Source: Apiospora phragmitis (taxonomy: Eukaryota; Ascomycota; Sordariomycetes; Amphisphaeriales; Apiosporaceae). Taken from it: 64,000 nucleotides of DNA. The DNA lies in contig JAQQWL010000002.1 of assembly GCA_038363925.1 (NCBI GenBank), forward strand, positions 3,348,001-3,412,000, given 5' to 3'. The notes below the pieces were generated by a model, which searched no databases, was not told the origin of the DNA, and saw nothing but the letters and a program-made list of their open reading frames with translations. Positions 46,679-59,048 of this stretch are shown here, piece by piece. A program made the translations under genes and the position numbers. Every line of letters begins with the position of its first letter. Within the stretch, counting starts at the first letter, position 1.

Positions 46679-48433
46679 ATGAGGTCCTCTTCTAACACCC
46701 TCCTTCAGTTCCTGAATCTCGCCGTTCTTGGCGCCGCCTTGCCTGCTACTGGCGACTGGACCACGCAGAAGTACGATGCCATCATCGTCGGTGCCGGTAC
46801 TGCCGGCATCATTGTCGCCGACAGGCTGAGCGAGGCAGGCAAGAAGACACTGCTTCTCGAGCTGGGAGGTGCCTCATATAGTATCACCGGTGGTGAGGAG
46901 AAGCCAGCCTGGTTGGACGGGACCGGCCTTAGCAGAGTCGATGTTCCCGGCTTGTGTAAGTTTGGCAATCAGGCACCGTTTGAGTCTGTCCATTGTGCTG
47001 ACTTTTGTTATAGACAGCACCATTTTCAGTAATCCCTCCGACATGATCTGCGACTCCGACATCATTGGGGGTTACGGGGCTTGCACCGTCGGTGGTAACA
47101 GTGCCATCAACGCTGGCTTGTACTTCCAACCTCCGGATTCCGATTGGGACGACTTCCACCCAGATGGCTGGAAGAGTGCTGATGTCAAGGATGCTACGCA
47201 GCGTCTGCTTGCCCGGCAACCCGCGATCACTCAATGCTCGACCGATGGAAGTACTATCTTGAGACCGCTTTCGATGCTGCCAAGGAGTGGATCGTCGATG
47301 GCGCCGGTTTCAAGGACGTCGGTATCAATGATGAGTACAACAACAAGGACAATGTTTTCGGACGTACCGAGTACAACTATATCGACGGTCAGCGTGGCGG
47401 TTCCACCAGGACTTACCTGCAGTCTGCTCTGAAGCGAAGCAACTTCCGTCTCCAGACTGGCGCCCGCGTCAAGTATATCAACCATGTTGCCGGTAAGGCC
47501 AGCGGTGTCACGGCAATTGTCGACGGCAAGACTGTGGAGATCTCGGCTGCCACTGGAGGCCGTGTTGTCCTCTCTGCCGGTGCTCTCGCATCGCCTGGTC
47601 TCCTTATGCACTCTGGTATCGGCCCCATGGATACTCTGGTCCGTATGGCCGCCGCCAACTTCACACCTTACACCGTTGCCAACTGGGTTCCTCAGCCTGC
47701 TGTTGGAGAAGGCTTGTTCGACAACCCCAACACCTTCATCCAGATGTCCAGCCCGTCCGTTAAGGCTGAGACCTACAGCTACGATTCTCCTTCCGAAGAG
47801 GACAAGGGAGGACTACATCAAGTCTCGCAGCGGCACCTACGCTTTTGCGTCGCAGAGCTCGGTCTTCTGGGGCTTCATCGATCACGAGGATGGCACGAAG
47901 GGTGGCTGCCAGGGTACCATCGCATCCACCGGACACGGGGAGTTCACCGACAACCATACCATCACCCTGAACGTCTACGGTACTTCGGGTATGGCCACTG
48001 ACGGTCGTGTCGTCCTTTCCAACGACGGCAAGTTCGTTCCCGGAGCCAGCGAGGGCATCTACTACAAGGATCCCCGCGATGCCAACGACATCGCCAAGTT
48101 CATCTACAACATCTTCCAGGCCCTGCCCGCCTCGACGCCCGACCAGCCCGCCAAGGAGGGCCTGACGCCCCTGAACATGAACCAGAACTGGACCGTCGCG
48201 GAGATCCAGAAGTACATCACGACGCCCTCGGACTACGCCGTCGGCGCCGTCAACCACTGGTCCAGCTCGTGCCGCATCGGCAAGTGCGTCGACGCCGACG
48301 CCACGGTCATCGGCACCCAGAACATCCACGTCATCGACGCGTCCATCATCGCGCCCTGACCGTCAACCCCCAGTTCGGCGCCATGGTGGCTGGCGAGAAG
48401 GGTGCCGAGCGAATGTTGGCTCTTATGAAATAA
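46679..48433 (+). CDS. Secreted GMC oxidoreductase, cellobiose-dehydrogenase-like (AA3-type)
   Basis: FAD-dependent glucose-methanol-choline oxidoreductase resembling the dehydrogenase domain of cellobiose dehydrogenase. Exons 46679-46955 and 47014-48433; about 565 residues. A signal peptide (NTLLQFLNLAVLGAALPA) is followed directly by the FAD dinucleotide motif VGAGTAG (residues 37-43) and LLLELGG; then DGTGLSRVDVPGLY, GGNSAINAGLYFQPP, and the second GMC signature region GGRVVLSAGALASPGLLMHSG. The C-terminal catalytic part has VGAVNHWSSSCRIGKCVD (His of the active site) and LTVNPQFGAMVAGEKGAERM. There is no cytochrome b domain and no cellulose-binding module. Breaks: one base missing at about 47205-47230, one extra in AAGGG near 47802-47807, one missing in CCC at 48354-48356. 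Substrate (cello-oligosaccharide or another sugar) is inference. Confidence 0.85.
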
Positions 48434-48476
48434 GCTGATGAGAGAGAGTAATTGGCTCTTATGAAGTAAGCTGATG
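48416..48476 (+). repeat. Direct repeat across the GMC oxidoreductase stop codon
   Basis: TTGGCTCTTATGAAATAAGCTGATG at 48416-48440 is repeated with one change (A to G) at 48452-48476, an 11-nt GA-rich spacer between. The first copy contains the last four codons and the TAA stop. Confidence 0.9.
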
Positions 48477-49379
48477 TCGCGAAATAATGTGTATATAATG
48501 AAGCGGCTCAGCTATCGCCTTTAGTTTGGATCAAAGGCTCTACTGTATATAGATTTGATACCCATTCGTTATTTGATAATTATAGTAATGGTTTTGAGCC
48601 AATCCTGGTTTTTTCTTCGCACCTGCATCAACAGCATGACCAAGTGAAATTTGCTTTCCAGGTACAACAGGCATTGGTTCTTGGAGCGTTTGGTACCGGT
48701 CAAGATGTCGATATAAAAGTATCAGGTTCCTATCCATTTGACTCAACTGGAAGCAAGGGGTTATGATATAACCTAACACCACCATTTCCGGCAATCGAGA
48801 TAGTAGCGCTTTTAGTTTGTTGCTATAAGTCTAGAGTCTAGACGAAGAATGCCAATTCTCAGCTCGGCTCGAGGCAAGACATTGCATTGACTTCGAGTCG
48901 AGTGCTATGGCCACCCAGCTGAAGCAGTTCTATCCCATATGAGTTTTGGCATGTACTTGGGTTGACGTGTCTCAGCTATTCTCGTCGCTGAACCGGTCCG
49001 GGGTGCGCCTCAAGCCAGGGATGGAATGCTATGGCGCTATCGACAAACTCAAAATGCCCTTGTATAAGGCTGTTCATAAGATCCGACAGCATCGGCCGCT
49101 CCAGAATCATTTGGCTTGTTGCTTATTCTGTCCTGCCGGGATTTCCCTTTAGTCTAGTATTCGCGTGGCTATCGGCTTGTGTTTGCTTTGTTTTTCAGCT
49201 GGCGGCCTGGTTCGTGCCAACCGCTCCACGATTATAACGGCAAGTAGTGGCGCTTGTATCCTGGCTGAGACTATGAAGGTTTCTAGAACGATAATATGAA
49301 TACTCAGCTGGTGTTTAGCACGATGGCTTGAGAAGGCGGTATAATGAGCGATGACACGAGAGTTCTGTCTATAAAGACC
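48434..49379. other. Intergenic, GMC oxidoreductase - DUF2235 gene
   Basis: About 0.95 kb. The start carries the second copy of the 25-bp repeat. ORFs at 48946-49237 are not recognisable. Confidence 0.4.
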
Positions 49380-49385
49380 AACGCC
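49380..49385 (+). promoter_or_regulatory. TATA-box-like element upstream of DUF2235 gene
   Basis: TATAAA 90 bp before the first ATG at 49475, followed by a TTCCA/CTTCCA-rich leader (49431-49463). Position fits a core promoter; not proven. Confidence 0.4.
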
Positions 49386-49474
49386 TGCTGGACCTTCTGC
49401 CGGCAGACAGACTGCATGCCAGCATCCCCATCCACTTCCAATTCTACTTCCACTTCAGCTTCCAACTAGCCACA

Positions 49475-51246
49475 ATGATGACAGAACGGACCTCTCCCAG
49501 CAGGAGTTTTCTCAGGGGAGTTTCATCGATACGCGCACCCCTGTCGCACCAAAGCGGATCATCATCTGCTGCGATGGCACCTGGCAATCGTCGGTGTCGG
49601 GACTCAAAAACATCCCATCCAATATCACCCGACTCTCCCGCGCCATCTCCCGCAGCGGCAAAGGCAGTGACGGGAAGGTGATGTAGCAAATCGTCTACGA
49701 CGACGCCGGGAACGGCACGGGGGTCCTGAGCACTCACGAGAAGCTGCTCGAGGTCAGCTTCGGCATCGGCTTTGTTGGCAACGTCATCGAGGCTTACAAC
49801 TTCATCGTGCTCAATTACGAGCTGGGCGACGAGATCTTTTGCTTCGGCTTCTCCCGGGGCGCGTACAGCGCGCGCCGTCGCCGGCCTCGTCAACGACATC
49901 GGCGTCATCTCGCCGCGCGACATGCAAGACTTCCCGGACCTGTATGCGCTCTATCAGCAGCATTACTCATACATCAATTTACCATCCACTCTTGTGTTGC
50001 CACCTTATGTACTTAGACATCAGGCGCGCATTCCACGCTCTTGCTCTAGACGAGCGAAGAGGTCCGTTTTCGCCTACTCTCTGGCACTTTCCTGCCGAGG
50101 ACGGTCTCGCTGCTAGCCAACCAGACCCAAACAGGACTCATGAGGAGATTGCACAGGCATGGGACGATGTCCAGGCGGCTAAAGACCCGACACCGGGGCA
50201 GGTCACCCAAGCTTGGTCAGATTTGGTCGACTGCGAGATGTACGACCAACTCAAAAAGACCAAATCCGAGCTTCTTCAGGTCTGGTTTCCTGGTGTTCAC
50301 ATCAACGTGGGAGGTGGCAGCGACGATCTGCTGAAGGAATGAAAAAGTGACTTTGAACGTGAGTTGCCAGCCATCGCGTTAATATGACTTGAGATCGAGG
50401 TATACGAACTGACTGTTCCAATACAGAGATTGCCATGATCTCCTTCGCCCTGGATGTGCGAACAAGTTGCACCTTACCTCCAGCTCGACGATATCGACGC
50501 CGACTTCGGCAATCTGGCTAGGGCGACGGTGGAAGACCGCTTCAATCTCGTCAAGCCCGTTCTGAACCGTATTACCCATGGGGAGAAAGACCTGGGCACC
50601 AACTGGCTCACCCGCAAAGCCTGGGAGGCTCTCGACTGGAGCGGGCTCAAGAAGGTGCAGCTGAAGCACGTCGCCAACGACGTCGTCAACGGCTGGGCCA
50701 CGGGCCCCATTGTCGACAGTTACTGCGATACCATGATGCTCGCGGGCCCGAGTACCGCACGCCGGGCCGCTACGTAAAGTGCAAAGAGCATCCCAAGAGC
50801 CACGTCGCGCTCGGCGCGACCCACGAGATGATCCATCCCTCCGTCGAGTACCGCATGAGGAAGAAGAAGACCGCCACTCCTCCGTACAAGCCGGAAGGCT
50901 GAAGGGGTTCCATCGCGACGTGCGCCAGGCCACCGACGAGAAGAAATACGAATGGACGAGCTCGGGGAAGAAGGGGTCCGAATGGACCTGGACCAGCGAC
51001 AGCAAGGAGGGCGGCGACGTCGTCGAGGTCTTGATCCCGGAGTATCTTATTAAGCCCGAGCACGTATTCACTCGCCACTTAGCGATGCAAGACTCGTTGG
51101 AAGCTGAGGGCACGGCCTCGGATTTCATAGGCGAGATTGACAGGGAGGTTGGTGCCAAGACTCAGGAGGCGGATATCCTGAATACCAGAGAGGCCAGGAA
51201 GAAGGCAAGGTTGGAGACGGGCACCACAACCAGCTTCAGCTTCTGA
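49475..51246 (+). pseudogene. Decayed DUF2235 alpha/beta-hydrolase (Tle1-like) gene
   Basis: Remnant of a DUF2235 protein (the catalytic domain also used by Tle1-type phospholipases). Recognisable blocks in order: KRIIICCDGTWQSS (the CDGT start), GFGIGFVGNVIEAYNF-like core (49758-49806), FCFGFSRGAYSAR (nucleophile elbow GFSRGA), HALALDERRGPFSPTLW, WFPGVHINVGGGSDD, then after a likely intron (about 50359-50427) a C-terminal part to 51246. Damage: TAG in the domain frame at 49684-49686, a TGA at 50341-50343, frame changes at about 49495, 49870, 50445, 50750 and 50900, and loss of the usual ~80 residues, including the GVWDTVG region, between LYALYQQ (49970) and the HALALDE block (50035). Some shifts may be sequence errors, but the missing segment and stops argue for a true pseudogene. 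Confidence 0.8.
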
Positions 51247-53038
51247 GTCTGGCAATAACATCTTAATATTGTATTGTACACATTACTCAAGGGTGTGGGT
51301 AGCACAAGCAGATAAAACAAACCATTGCCTAGTAACAAACATTGATACTCGACTTATTGCTCTTGTGCTTGGTTTCACTTACTCGGCTTTTACCCCTCTG
51401 TTTTACATCTAGTATTTTAGATGCCCCCAGAAACAACAAGTTAATGTCTTGGTTCAAGATACATAGGTAAGTATGCGTGGTGGTAGAGGCATCGCGCGGG
51501 TTCCCTCCCAGGAAAAGGGGCCAAGAGGAGAACACCTGCCAAACTTTGATTATAATGGAATCACTCAACAAAGAACCGATATCTCTGCATCTTCGAACCA
51601 ACGCCGGGCTTCTAAAGTGTGACAATGGTCTAAAGCCACAGCTCTCTTCTGCTAAACTTAGGCCAGGGAATGAGTACATAGCTAAGGCGCTATACAGTCA
51701 AGCGTGGCATATCCACCATCGCCATAGATCAAAATTGTCACTGGTGGTCCCGTGAGTGCATGTAGAAAGAGACGTATTAGCGTTCGACTTGATAATATGT
51801 AAAGTCCTACCTGCAAGGAAAACAGTGGCCAAAAGCCGAGATATCGCGATTGGTCTTGTTACTAGCACCTTGCACGGGCCGTTCCAGCAAGTCGGGATTG
51901 CGGTCGTTCCATACATTCTATGTAGGCGGGTGATGGGGTGATGCACAGCCGTCATAAAGCCTAGCGCTGCACCAGATCTGCTGTATAAATGAAGAAAAAG
52001 AAGGCATAGAGATGCCAACTCTTAGAACGAACTCTTAATCGATTCAATCCGCCGTGTTCTCACTACTGTCTTAAATGATTAGCGAATCGGTTCTTTAAGG
52101 TGGCGCTACTACTCTGTAGTGACTTCTCTGCGTTGTGCATTCGTGGGTTAATGGTTCCCCGGCCTGAACAGAAGTGACAAGCAATGCCTGTGTCTTCGAA
52201 CAGTCTCGAACAGTGCCCCTCGAGGTCGATTTGGTGATGGCTTGCACTAGCAAAATCTTATGTCTTGCAGTGCAGCCTATCATGGCCCGCCAGATGGTTG
52301 ATGTCTGGGGTCTTGATAAACAATGGTTCACCGACAGAAGAAACCGTACGTTGAGCCGGATTGTTTACTTTGGCAGAGGATGTCACAAATCAGATGCGAG
52401 TGGATGACGTCGGGTCGCACGGATTGGGGCAAGTGCACACTGCCTTTTGGCACTCTCTGGCTGTTTCACCGTTTCCCTTCCTGGGAAGATAGCTCGCCTG
52501 GTTGCTGGGTGACCTGGAGGCGGGAAGGCGCCAGCTGGGATTGGACAAGCTGATCCAATGTTTTCCCTGACCTGCATGCACCCATTTGCTGCTGGATGTG
52601 CGGCCCAACCAGTGAATCCCTGGAAAAGTGATCGATGGACTCCAGTTGCCCTCTCCATCTGTTGATCTCGCTCTTTCTTATAGACCCCTCCTCGGAAATA
52701 TTAACTAGGAGCTTGGACGGCAACCTTGCTCCCTTGGCCTCTTTTTCTGCTCTTCCGACTGACCCTCCAAGCAACCATCATCGAGCCTGGTTCTGGCTGG
52801 CTTGCGCTCACCTTATGCTTTTGATACCTATTTGATCTTTTGTGTTTTGTTCAAGCTGCTGCTTATTACCTAGGTTACTTGTTGATATTTGTACTGTCCA
52901 GCATCCGGCGTGTGGGCACCCAAATTCCTTGGTTCATTTGTATGGTACCAAGCCACACCACGTACACGATATTCACAAAGACACCGCATTCCTCCCCACA
53001 ACCACGCCAATTGAAGCATTGCATCAACAGCCGCCAAA
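51247..53038. other. Intergenic, DUF2235 remnant - coiled-coil gene
   Basis: 1.8 kb. No supported gene; ORFs up to 106 codons on both strands are unrelated to anything I know. The last ~400 bp are pyrimidine-rich and presumably the promoter or leader of the gene at 53039. Confidence 0.4.
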
Positions 53039-56000
53039 ATGCCTCCGGTCGAGCGTGATGCTCCCGCTGATCGGGTTGACCGGCCGCAGCATCTGAGACA
53101 TCAATCGTCTGCCTCGTCGCACCAGATGCGAGCTCTCATCCCAATGTATGTTTACTCGCTGATACTGCCCATGACCTACCAATGCCTCTGTTCCGCCGGC
53201 TCATAAATCGCAGGTGGGATAGCTCAGACCCGAACGGGCGCCGCCCCCTCTGCCCCTGAACCCGCAGTCGCCCACGGTCGGCACATCTAGGATAGGCACG
53301 TCTGCGGCGATACAGTCGGCGCACGCCGCCTTGAATGAAAAGGCCCGCGAGAATGCCCTCGTGCCCACCATGACGAAGCGGATGACCATGAGCGGCGACA
53401 TGTCTCCGGAGAAGGCGCTGGTCGAGAAGGCACTGGTCCCCAGGAGGAAGCCCACACAAGCGAATGCAGTCTCTCCAGGCTCCCACGGTCCGCGATCTTA
53501 GTTTGATGATCGAGGGCTCTCAGAGACGTGATTCGGTCAGCTCCTTCACGCCGAGGACGCACTCGCCCGAGAAGAACAGCAGGCCCGGGACGCCAGTCCG
53601 CGGACGCGAAAGCGAAAGGGGTGGCTCTGTCGACCGCGAGCGAGACGGCACTCCCACACCACTGCCTATCACCTTGACACCAGTCATGCGGCAACAAATG
53701 AGGAGGGCGCCGCACAGCATTCTGGGCGAAAACACGCCGCCCCAGTCAGCAACAATGCTTGCCCTGCAAAACATGCCTACAGTCTCCTCGAAAGACACAG
53801 CACCCAGGGAACCATACAGGGAACCACCCAGAGAGAAGGAGTTCCTAACACCAGAGCCCTTAGCTCCGATTACAAATCATTCAACACCTATGACCAAAAC
53901 GACACCGTCGATGGATAACCTTTCCCACCAAATCGTCACTTTGACAAGCATTGCTACGTCTTTGCAGAAGGAAATGGCAACGCTAAGCAGGCGAAGCAGG
54001 GACAATGCAACGGACCTCATGAGCCTGAAAGAAGCCACACATGCGCGAGACGAAGACATCCGAAAAAGTCTCCGTGAAATTGTCTTTACCAAGAAAGAAC
54101 ACCAACGAAGCTCGCGAGATCCCACCTACGGTGATAGCCTATACGTAGAGCACAGGTCGCATGGCAGCCCCCCCGCCATCCAAGAACGGGAGACCTTTCT
54201 CTTTGCCCGAATACCATCACCTACTAGCTTTGCTGCTTCAATGGATGGCTCTACGCTAAGTATGAATTCGAGTGCTCCATCCCTGGTCGGAGATTCGCCA
54301 GCCACACTCGCTCTACTAGAGAAAATCATCCGGGAGATGGGCACCAAGGACGGACAGGACGGTATCGTGGGCCGACTAACCGAGCTGGTGGAGATGCTAC
54401 CAGGCATGGCTTCATCTCAGAAGGTTGAAGAACTCATCCAACAACTCAAATCTACTTCTCAAGTGCTCGCACTTGTGCCAGCCGCCGGCCATGGTGGTGG
54501 CGGCGGCGGTAATGCTGGACGGCCACGCAACTTCAGCTTCGACGAAGATGACGACAGGAGCCTACGCGAGCTGGACTGGAGTCAACAACACGGCTCGATG
54601 ACTCAGCGGGGCAATGCCTTGCTGCACGACAGGGAACACCATTCGCCTGCCGCCGCTCGTGGTCATGAAGTACTCAACGAGGAGGTTATCAGAGTCATCC
54701 GCGGCGTTAAAGACAGTGTTGCTGCAGGCGGTGGCCTAACTGCTGAAGTCAAAGCCCTTGTTCGAGAGCTTCGCGGCGAAGTCCTTGGTATGGGTCGGGA
54801 CATAGGCCGGCGTCTGGACGAAGTCAGTACGAAGACCGCTGGCAAGGAGGAGCCCGCCACTAAGATGCAGATGGAGAGGATCGTCGATGAAGGCATCGAG
54901 CAGATGAAGCTTCATGTGAACGTGCTTCTCAAGGAGCATCGCAGGGTTTCGTCGGCATCCATGAAATCTATTGTCGACTACCAGGAGATCTACAATGCCT
55001 TGAATGCCGCTCTCCATGACGCAGAGGCCAGCAAGGCACAGCCGGATCTGTGCCGAGATGATGTTATCCATGCGGTAAAAGATGCATGGGAGAACTACAA
55101 GCCAGATATCTCTGTTGAACAGATCGGCCTCGATCGCGATGAGATCCTAGTTTGCTTGAGGGAAGGCCTTCAAGAATACGCGCCGCAGAACGAAACACCC
55201 GAGGGCGCGACCAGAGAGGATGTCTTCGAAGCCGTTGTTGAAGGGTTGAAGCATTATTCCCCGCCAAAGGTCGAAACCCCAGCAGGCCTCTCACGTGAGG
55301 AGATACTCGAGGCTGTTAGAGAGTGTCTGGAGGAATTTGAATTTCCCGTAGCCCCATCAGCCATGAGCGAGCTGACGAGAGATGATATGCTCGACGCTGT
55401 AAAACAAGGCCTCAACTCTTTCGAATTCCCCGATAACGCAAATGCTATCATTCCTCATGGGGGTGAAGTCGACAACAACGAGGTGGTCGAGAGACTTCAC
55501 GACATAATGCAGTTCATGCGCGAGGAGTTCAAGGCCGTATCCGAGGAAGCAAAACAGAACGTTGCCGCAAACGGCAGAGATACGGAACAAGTTCTCGATG
55601 CGACGAAGGACGGCATCGAGCAGCTTCGGATCCACATGGAGGACTACATCGACCGCGTCAGTTCTGGGAACGGCCAGGCAGCCCATATGGACAGTCTTCT
55701 TCACAGCCTTGACGGATTCCGTGGCGAAGTAGCAGAGCTTATCGCCAGATCCGAAGAAGGATCCAAGTCGGTCCTCACTGAAGAGATTGGCTCGCTTCGG
55801 GACGCTGTCAACTCGGTGCTCGTTTCACATACGCCTCCCACAGCCGACAATAGAGAAATCTTAGAGGCGATGCGAGATGGTCTCGAGCGAGTTCGCCAAG
55901 AGTTGTTGCGTCCTAACGCCGGGACCGCCGAAATACTGGATGCGATGCACGAGGGCTTCGGTGATCTCCGTGGCAGCTTTGAGCGGATGAGTAACAAGCC

Positions 56001-59000
56001 CGTCGACTTGACAGCCAATGACGAGATCCTCGACGCTCTGAAGAGCGGACTCGATGGTGTGAAGAAGGACATTATCCTCCTTCGGGAAGAGCAGCACCCG
56101 AATGATAAAGCACTCGCCGCTGTGGGCGATGCTCCCAGCAATGCCATGGTTCCTGCCTCCATAGATGCCCTCAAGCAAGATGATATTAAGAATCTTGAAG
56201 TCATGCTTACCCAACTACGGATCAAGGTCGAAGCTCTGGAACCTGCGGCACCGACGGAGAGTCTCTCCAAGCAAGACATAGCCGAGATGGAGGATATGAT
56301 CCGCAATGTGCAGCAATCCGTGGTTGGCATAACTGAGAAGCAGGCACCCGAGAGCTTATCTAAGGAGGATTTGGTACAAATGGAGGAATTATTGCGCAGT
56401 GTTCAGGAATCAGTCGAGGGCATGGCGACGAGGAAGAAGGACCCTGGGACCCCGAGGACCCTGGAATTCCTGTAAATTTCAACCCTGAAGATGCAGCATC
56501 CAAGGAAGATGTCTTGGCGATCGAAACTATACTGCGCAACACCAAGGATCGAATCGAGGATCTGGTAGACGGAGAGCAGGCTGTCAGAAAGGACCATATC
56601 GACACCATCGAAGCGCTCGTACTCGAGACTAAAGAATCAGTTGGCTCTATAACGGGTCAATTGGAGCTGATGTCCAAGAAGGAGGACATTGCGGCTGTAG
56701 AGTTATTAGTCAACCAACTCACGACTGGTCTCGACGAGATGAAGGAGCGCGCCGAAAAGTCTCTCGAAGACCCTGAGAAAGTGACCAAGACGGACGTCAA
56801 CGCTATCGAAGCCGTCTGCTACGACGTTAAAACCATAATAGAGCAGATGGTAAAGTCAGACATTGCTGCTTTGCCAACCAAGGAGGACTTGAAGCCCCTT
56901 GAGGATGTCACCAACGAAGTCAAAACCGTCCTGGACACTCAGGTGGAGGCCAATGCCAAGGCCTTCGAAGAACGCCAAGCCGAGATCGTTGGTGTTGGCG
57001 AGCGTGTGACTGAGGTGAAGACATTCCTCGAAGAGTTCCAGGGTCTGCTGAAGGGAAAGCTCGAGGACGAGGGCAATGGCCTGGAAGCTTTGCAGAAACT
57101 CCTTGAGAACCTCGGCGAAACGATCGGGTCAAGCACCGTCTCAGCTGACCTCAAGGAGATGCACGAAATGGTGAAGGCAGAGTTGGAAGAGTCTAAGAAC
57201 GGTGTCGTCGGGGCTAAGCTAGATTCGGACGAGAAGCTCCAGGCCACCAGCGATACCCTAACCGCCAAGATCGACGAGAAGGTTGGAGAGTTGATCACCA
57301 AATATGAAGAGTTCGAACTCGTAATGGAGGACCGCACAAAGGCCGGCGAAGCTCGAGATGTGGAGATGGAGGCTGCGGTTGTTGGAACCAAGGCCATCGC
57401 CGACGAGCTGAAGCTGCTGATCGACACCCTTGGCTCGACCGTGACCGAATCCATGGAAAAGATGGAGGAGGCTTCCAAGACAGTTTTCGGTCGAGTGGAT
57501 GACCTCTTCTCCAAGTCCGAAGAGAACCACTCAGATGACAAGAACGAGCACTCCATGACGCGCGACCAGGTCCAGGCTGCTGTAACTGCCGTCGAAGGCC
57601 TGCAAGGCCACGTGGTGGAATACCAGCCCAAGATCCTCGAGTCGATCAAGGACGTGCTTCTCATCGTGGGCCAGCACTACGAACATTCCAAGTTGACTTC
57701 GACAGATCTGCAAAAGCAGATCGAGGATGTTAAGGAGAAGGAAATAGAGCTACCATTGCTGCCTCCTCCTGAGAAGTATGACGACTCGGAGATGCACTCC
57801 AAGCTTGACAAGCTGATCGATCACTCACACGCTGCCGGAAAAGCCTATTCCCAGCTGGACACTCTCGACAGGGTGCATGCGCAAGTAGTGCAGACTGCAT
57901 CCGACATCTCCAGCTTCTTGGAAGCTCAGACCAAGCGAATAGAAGCCGACCATGAAGACCACGAGAAGCATCTCCAGGAGGCGGAAAAGAAGGTGCAAGA
58001 GACAAACATCAGACTTGCAGTGGCACAAGCCGAAACGGAGCACGTCGAAGCCAATGTTACCTCTTTGCGGTCGGAAGAAGAGCAGCTTCGCGAGAGCATC
58101 ATGTCACTCAGGACGGAACAGGAATACCTTCAACGCCAAAAGACACGCCTGACAGCCGATGTGTCCTCTCTAGAGACAGCGATGCATATTCGCCGGGAGG
58201 AACTTCAGGCTATGGAATCAAGAGCCGAGGGTCTCGAGCGCCGGATTCTCGAGGGGGTTCTTGATCACTCGCGTGCACTCCTTCTGACCAAGGCAGGGAC
58301 CAAAGGGCGTGATGCCATGTCTCGCAAGCGTGTTCCCGGTGCTAGATCCGGCCTGGCACCTGTCGATGCTGCCGCTCTCAATGCGCAGCCCGCGTCAGCC
58401 CATCGCAAGGCCGTGAATATCGCCGTCAACGGCAACCGGGGCCTCATTCCCCCCAACCCTGCCGGGGCAGCGCGGCGCATTCTGAGTCTCAGCCAAATCA
58501 ACAACAACTTGACATCTGGCGGCATAAAGCGCAGCCAGAGTGTGCGCACTGGCAACGGACCCCTACGTAAGAGCAGCTGGGGCGGTGGCCTGGGCAAGAA
58601 GTATGGTGACCTGGAAGGCGATAAGGAGAACGAGGTCATCGATTCGGTTAGGGAGATTGACGAGCCCTCTGACAACGAGGCCGAACCCGAACGCGAAGCT
58701 ACGCCGGAGCCGGAGCCGGAGTCTACGATCGACGATGCCGCTAGCGACGCTACGGCTGAGCCGAACGATGACCGTGAAGCCAGCGGCGCAGAGGACAACG
58801 CCAGTAACGCTGGTACTCTCAGGAGGTCTAGCCTCGGCACCACTGTCATCACAAGTACCGAGACTGAAGGTGGCTATACCGACGACGGCTACGCTGACGA
58901 CGATTACGATAGCCGCAGTGAGTGGACGAACAGTGCAGTTGGCACGGAGAGCGGGCTCGGGACGGAGAGTATCGCTGATACGGAGTCGATAGCGGACTCG

Positions 59001-59048
59001 TCGGTAGTAGGAAGCGATAGCAATGGGATGGTTGTGTACGCTGCTTAG
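53039..59048 (+). CDS. Giant coiled-coil protein with internal helical repeats
   Basis: About 1,980 residues in two exons (53039-53145, 53214-59048). It resembles a set of filamentous-fungal proteins that databases label loosely as chromosome-segregation ATPase-like; I see no Walker motif, so that label is doubtful. Order: short basic N-terminus, WDSSDP, then a Pro/Ser-rich linker and RMQSLQAPTVRDLSLMIEG; a disordered Ser/Pro region; five consecutive ~28-residue repeats at about 55045-55435 (pattern [ST]R[DE][DE][IV]LEAV[RK]xGLxx[YF]xxP), with weaker copies to about 56100; a long heptad coiled coil to about 58260; then a Ser/Thr/Glu-rich tail with TESIADTESIAD. Frame breaks: one base missing near 53225-53232, one extra near 53440-53455, one missing in the CCCC at 56450-56453. 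Role unknown; scaffold or cytoskeletal function is a guess. Confidence 0.75.

Noticed and set aside
16000..47000. Secondary-metabolite or other functional gene cluster
   Set aside because: Neighbouring genes are unrelated housekeeping genes; no PKS, NRPS, terpene synthase or pathway-specific regulator is present.
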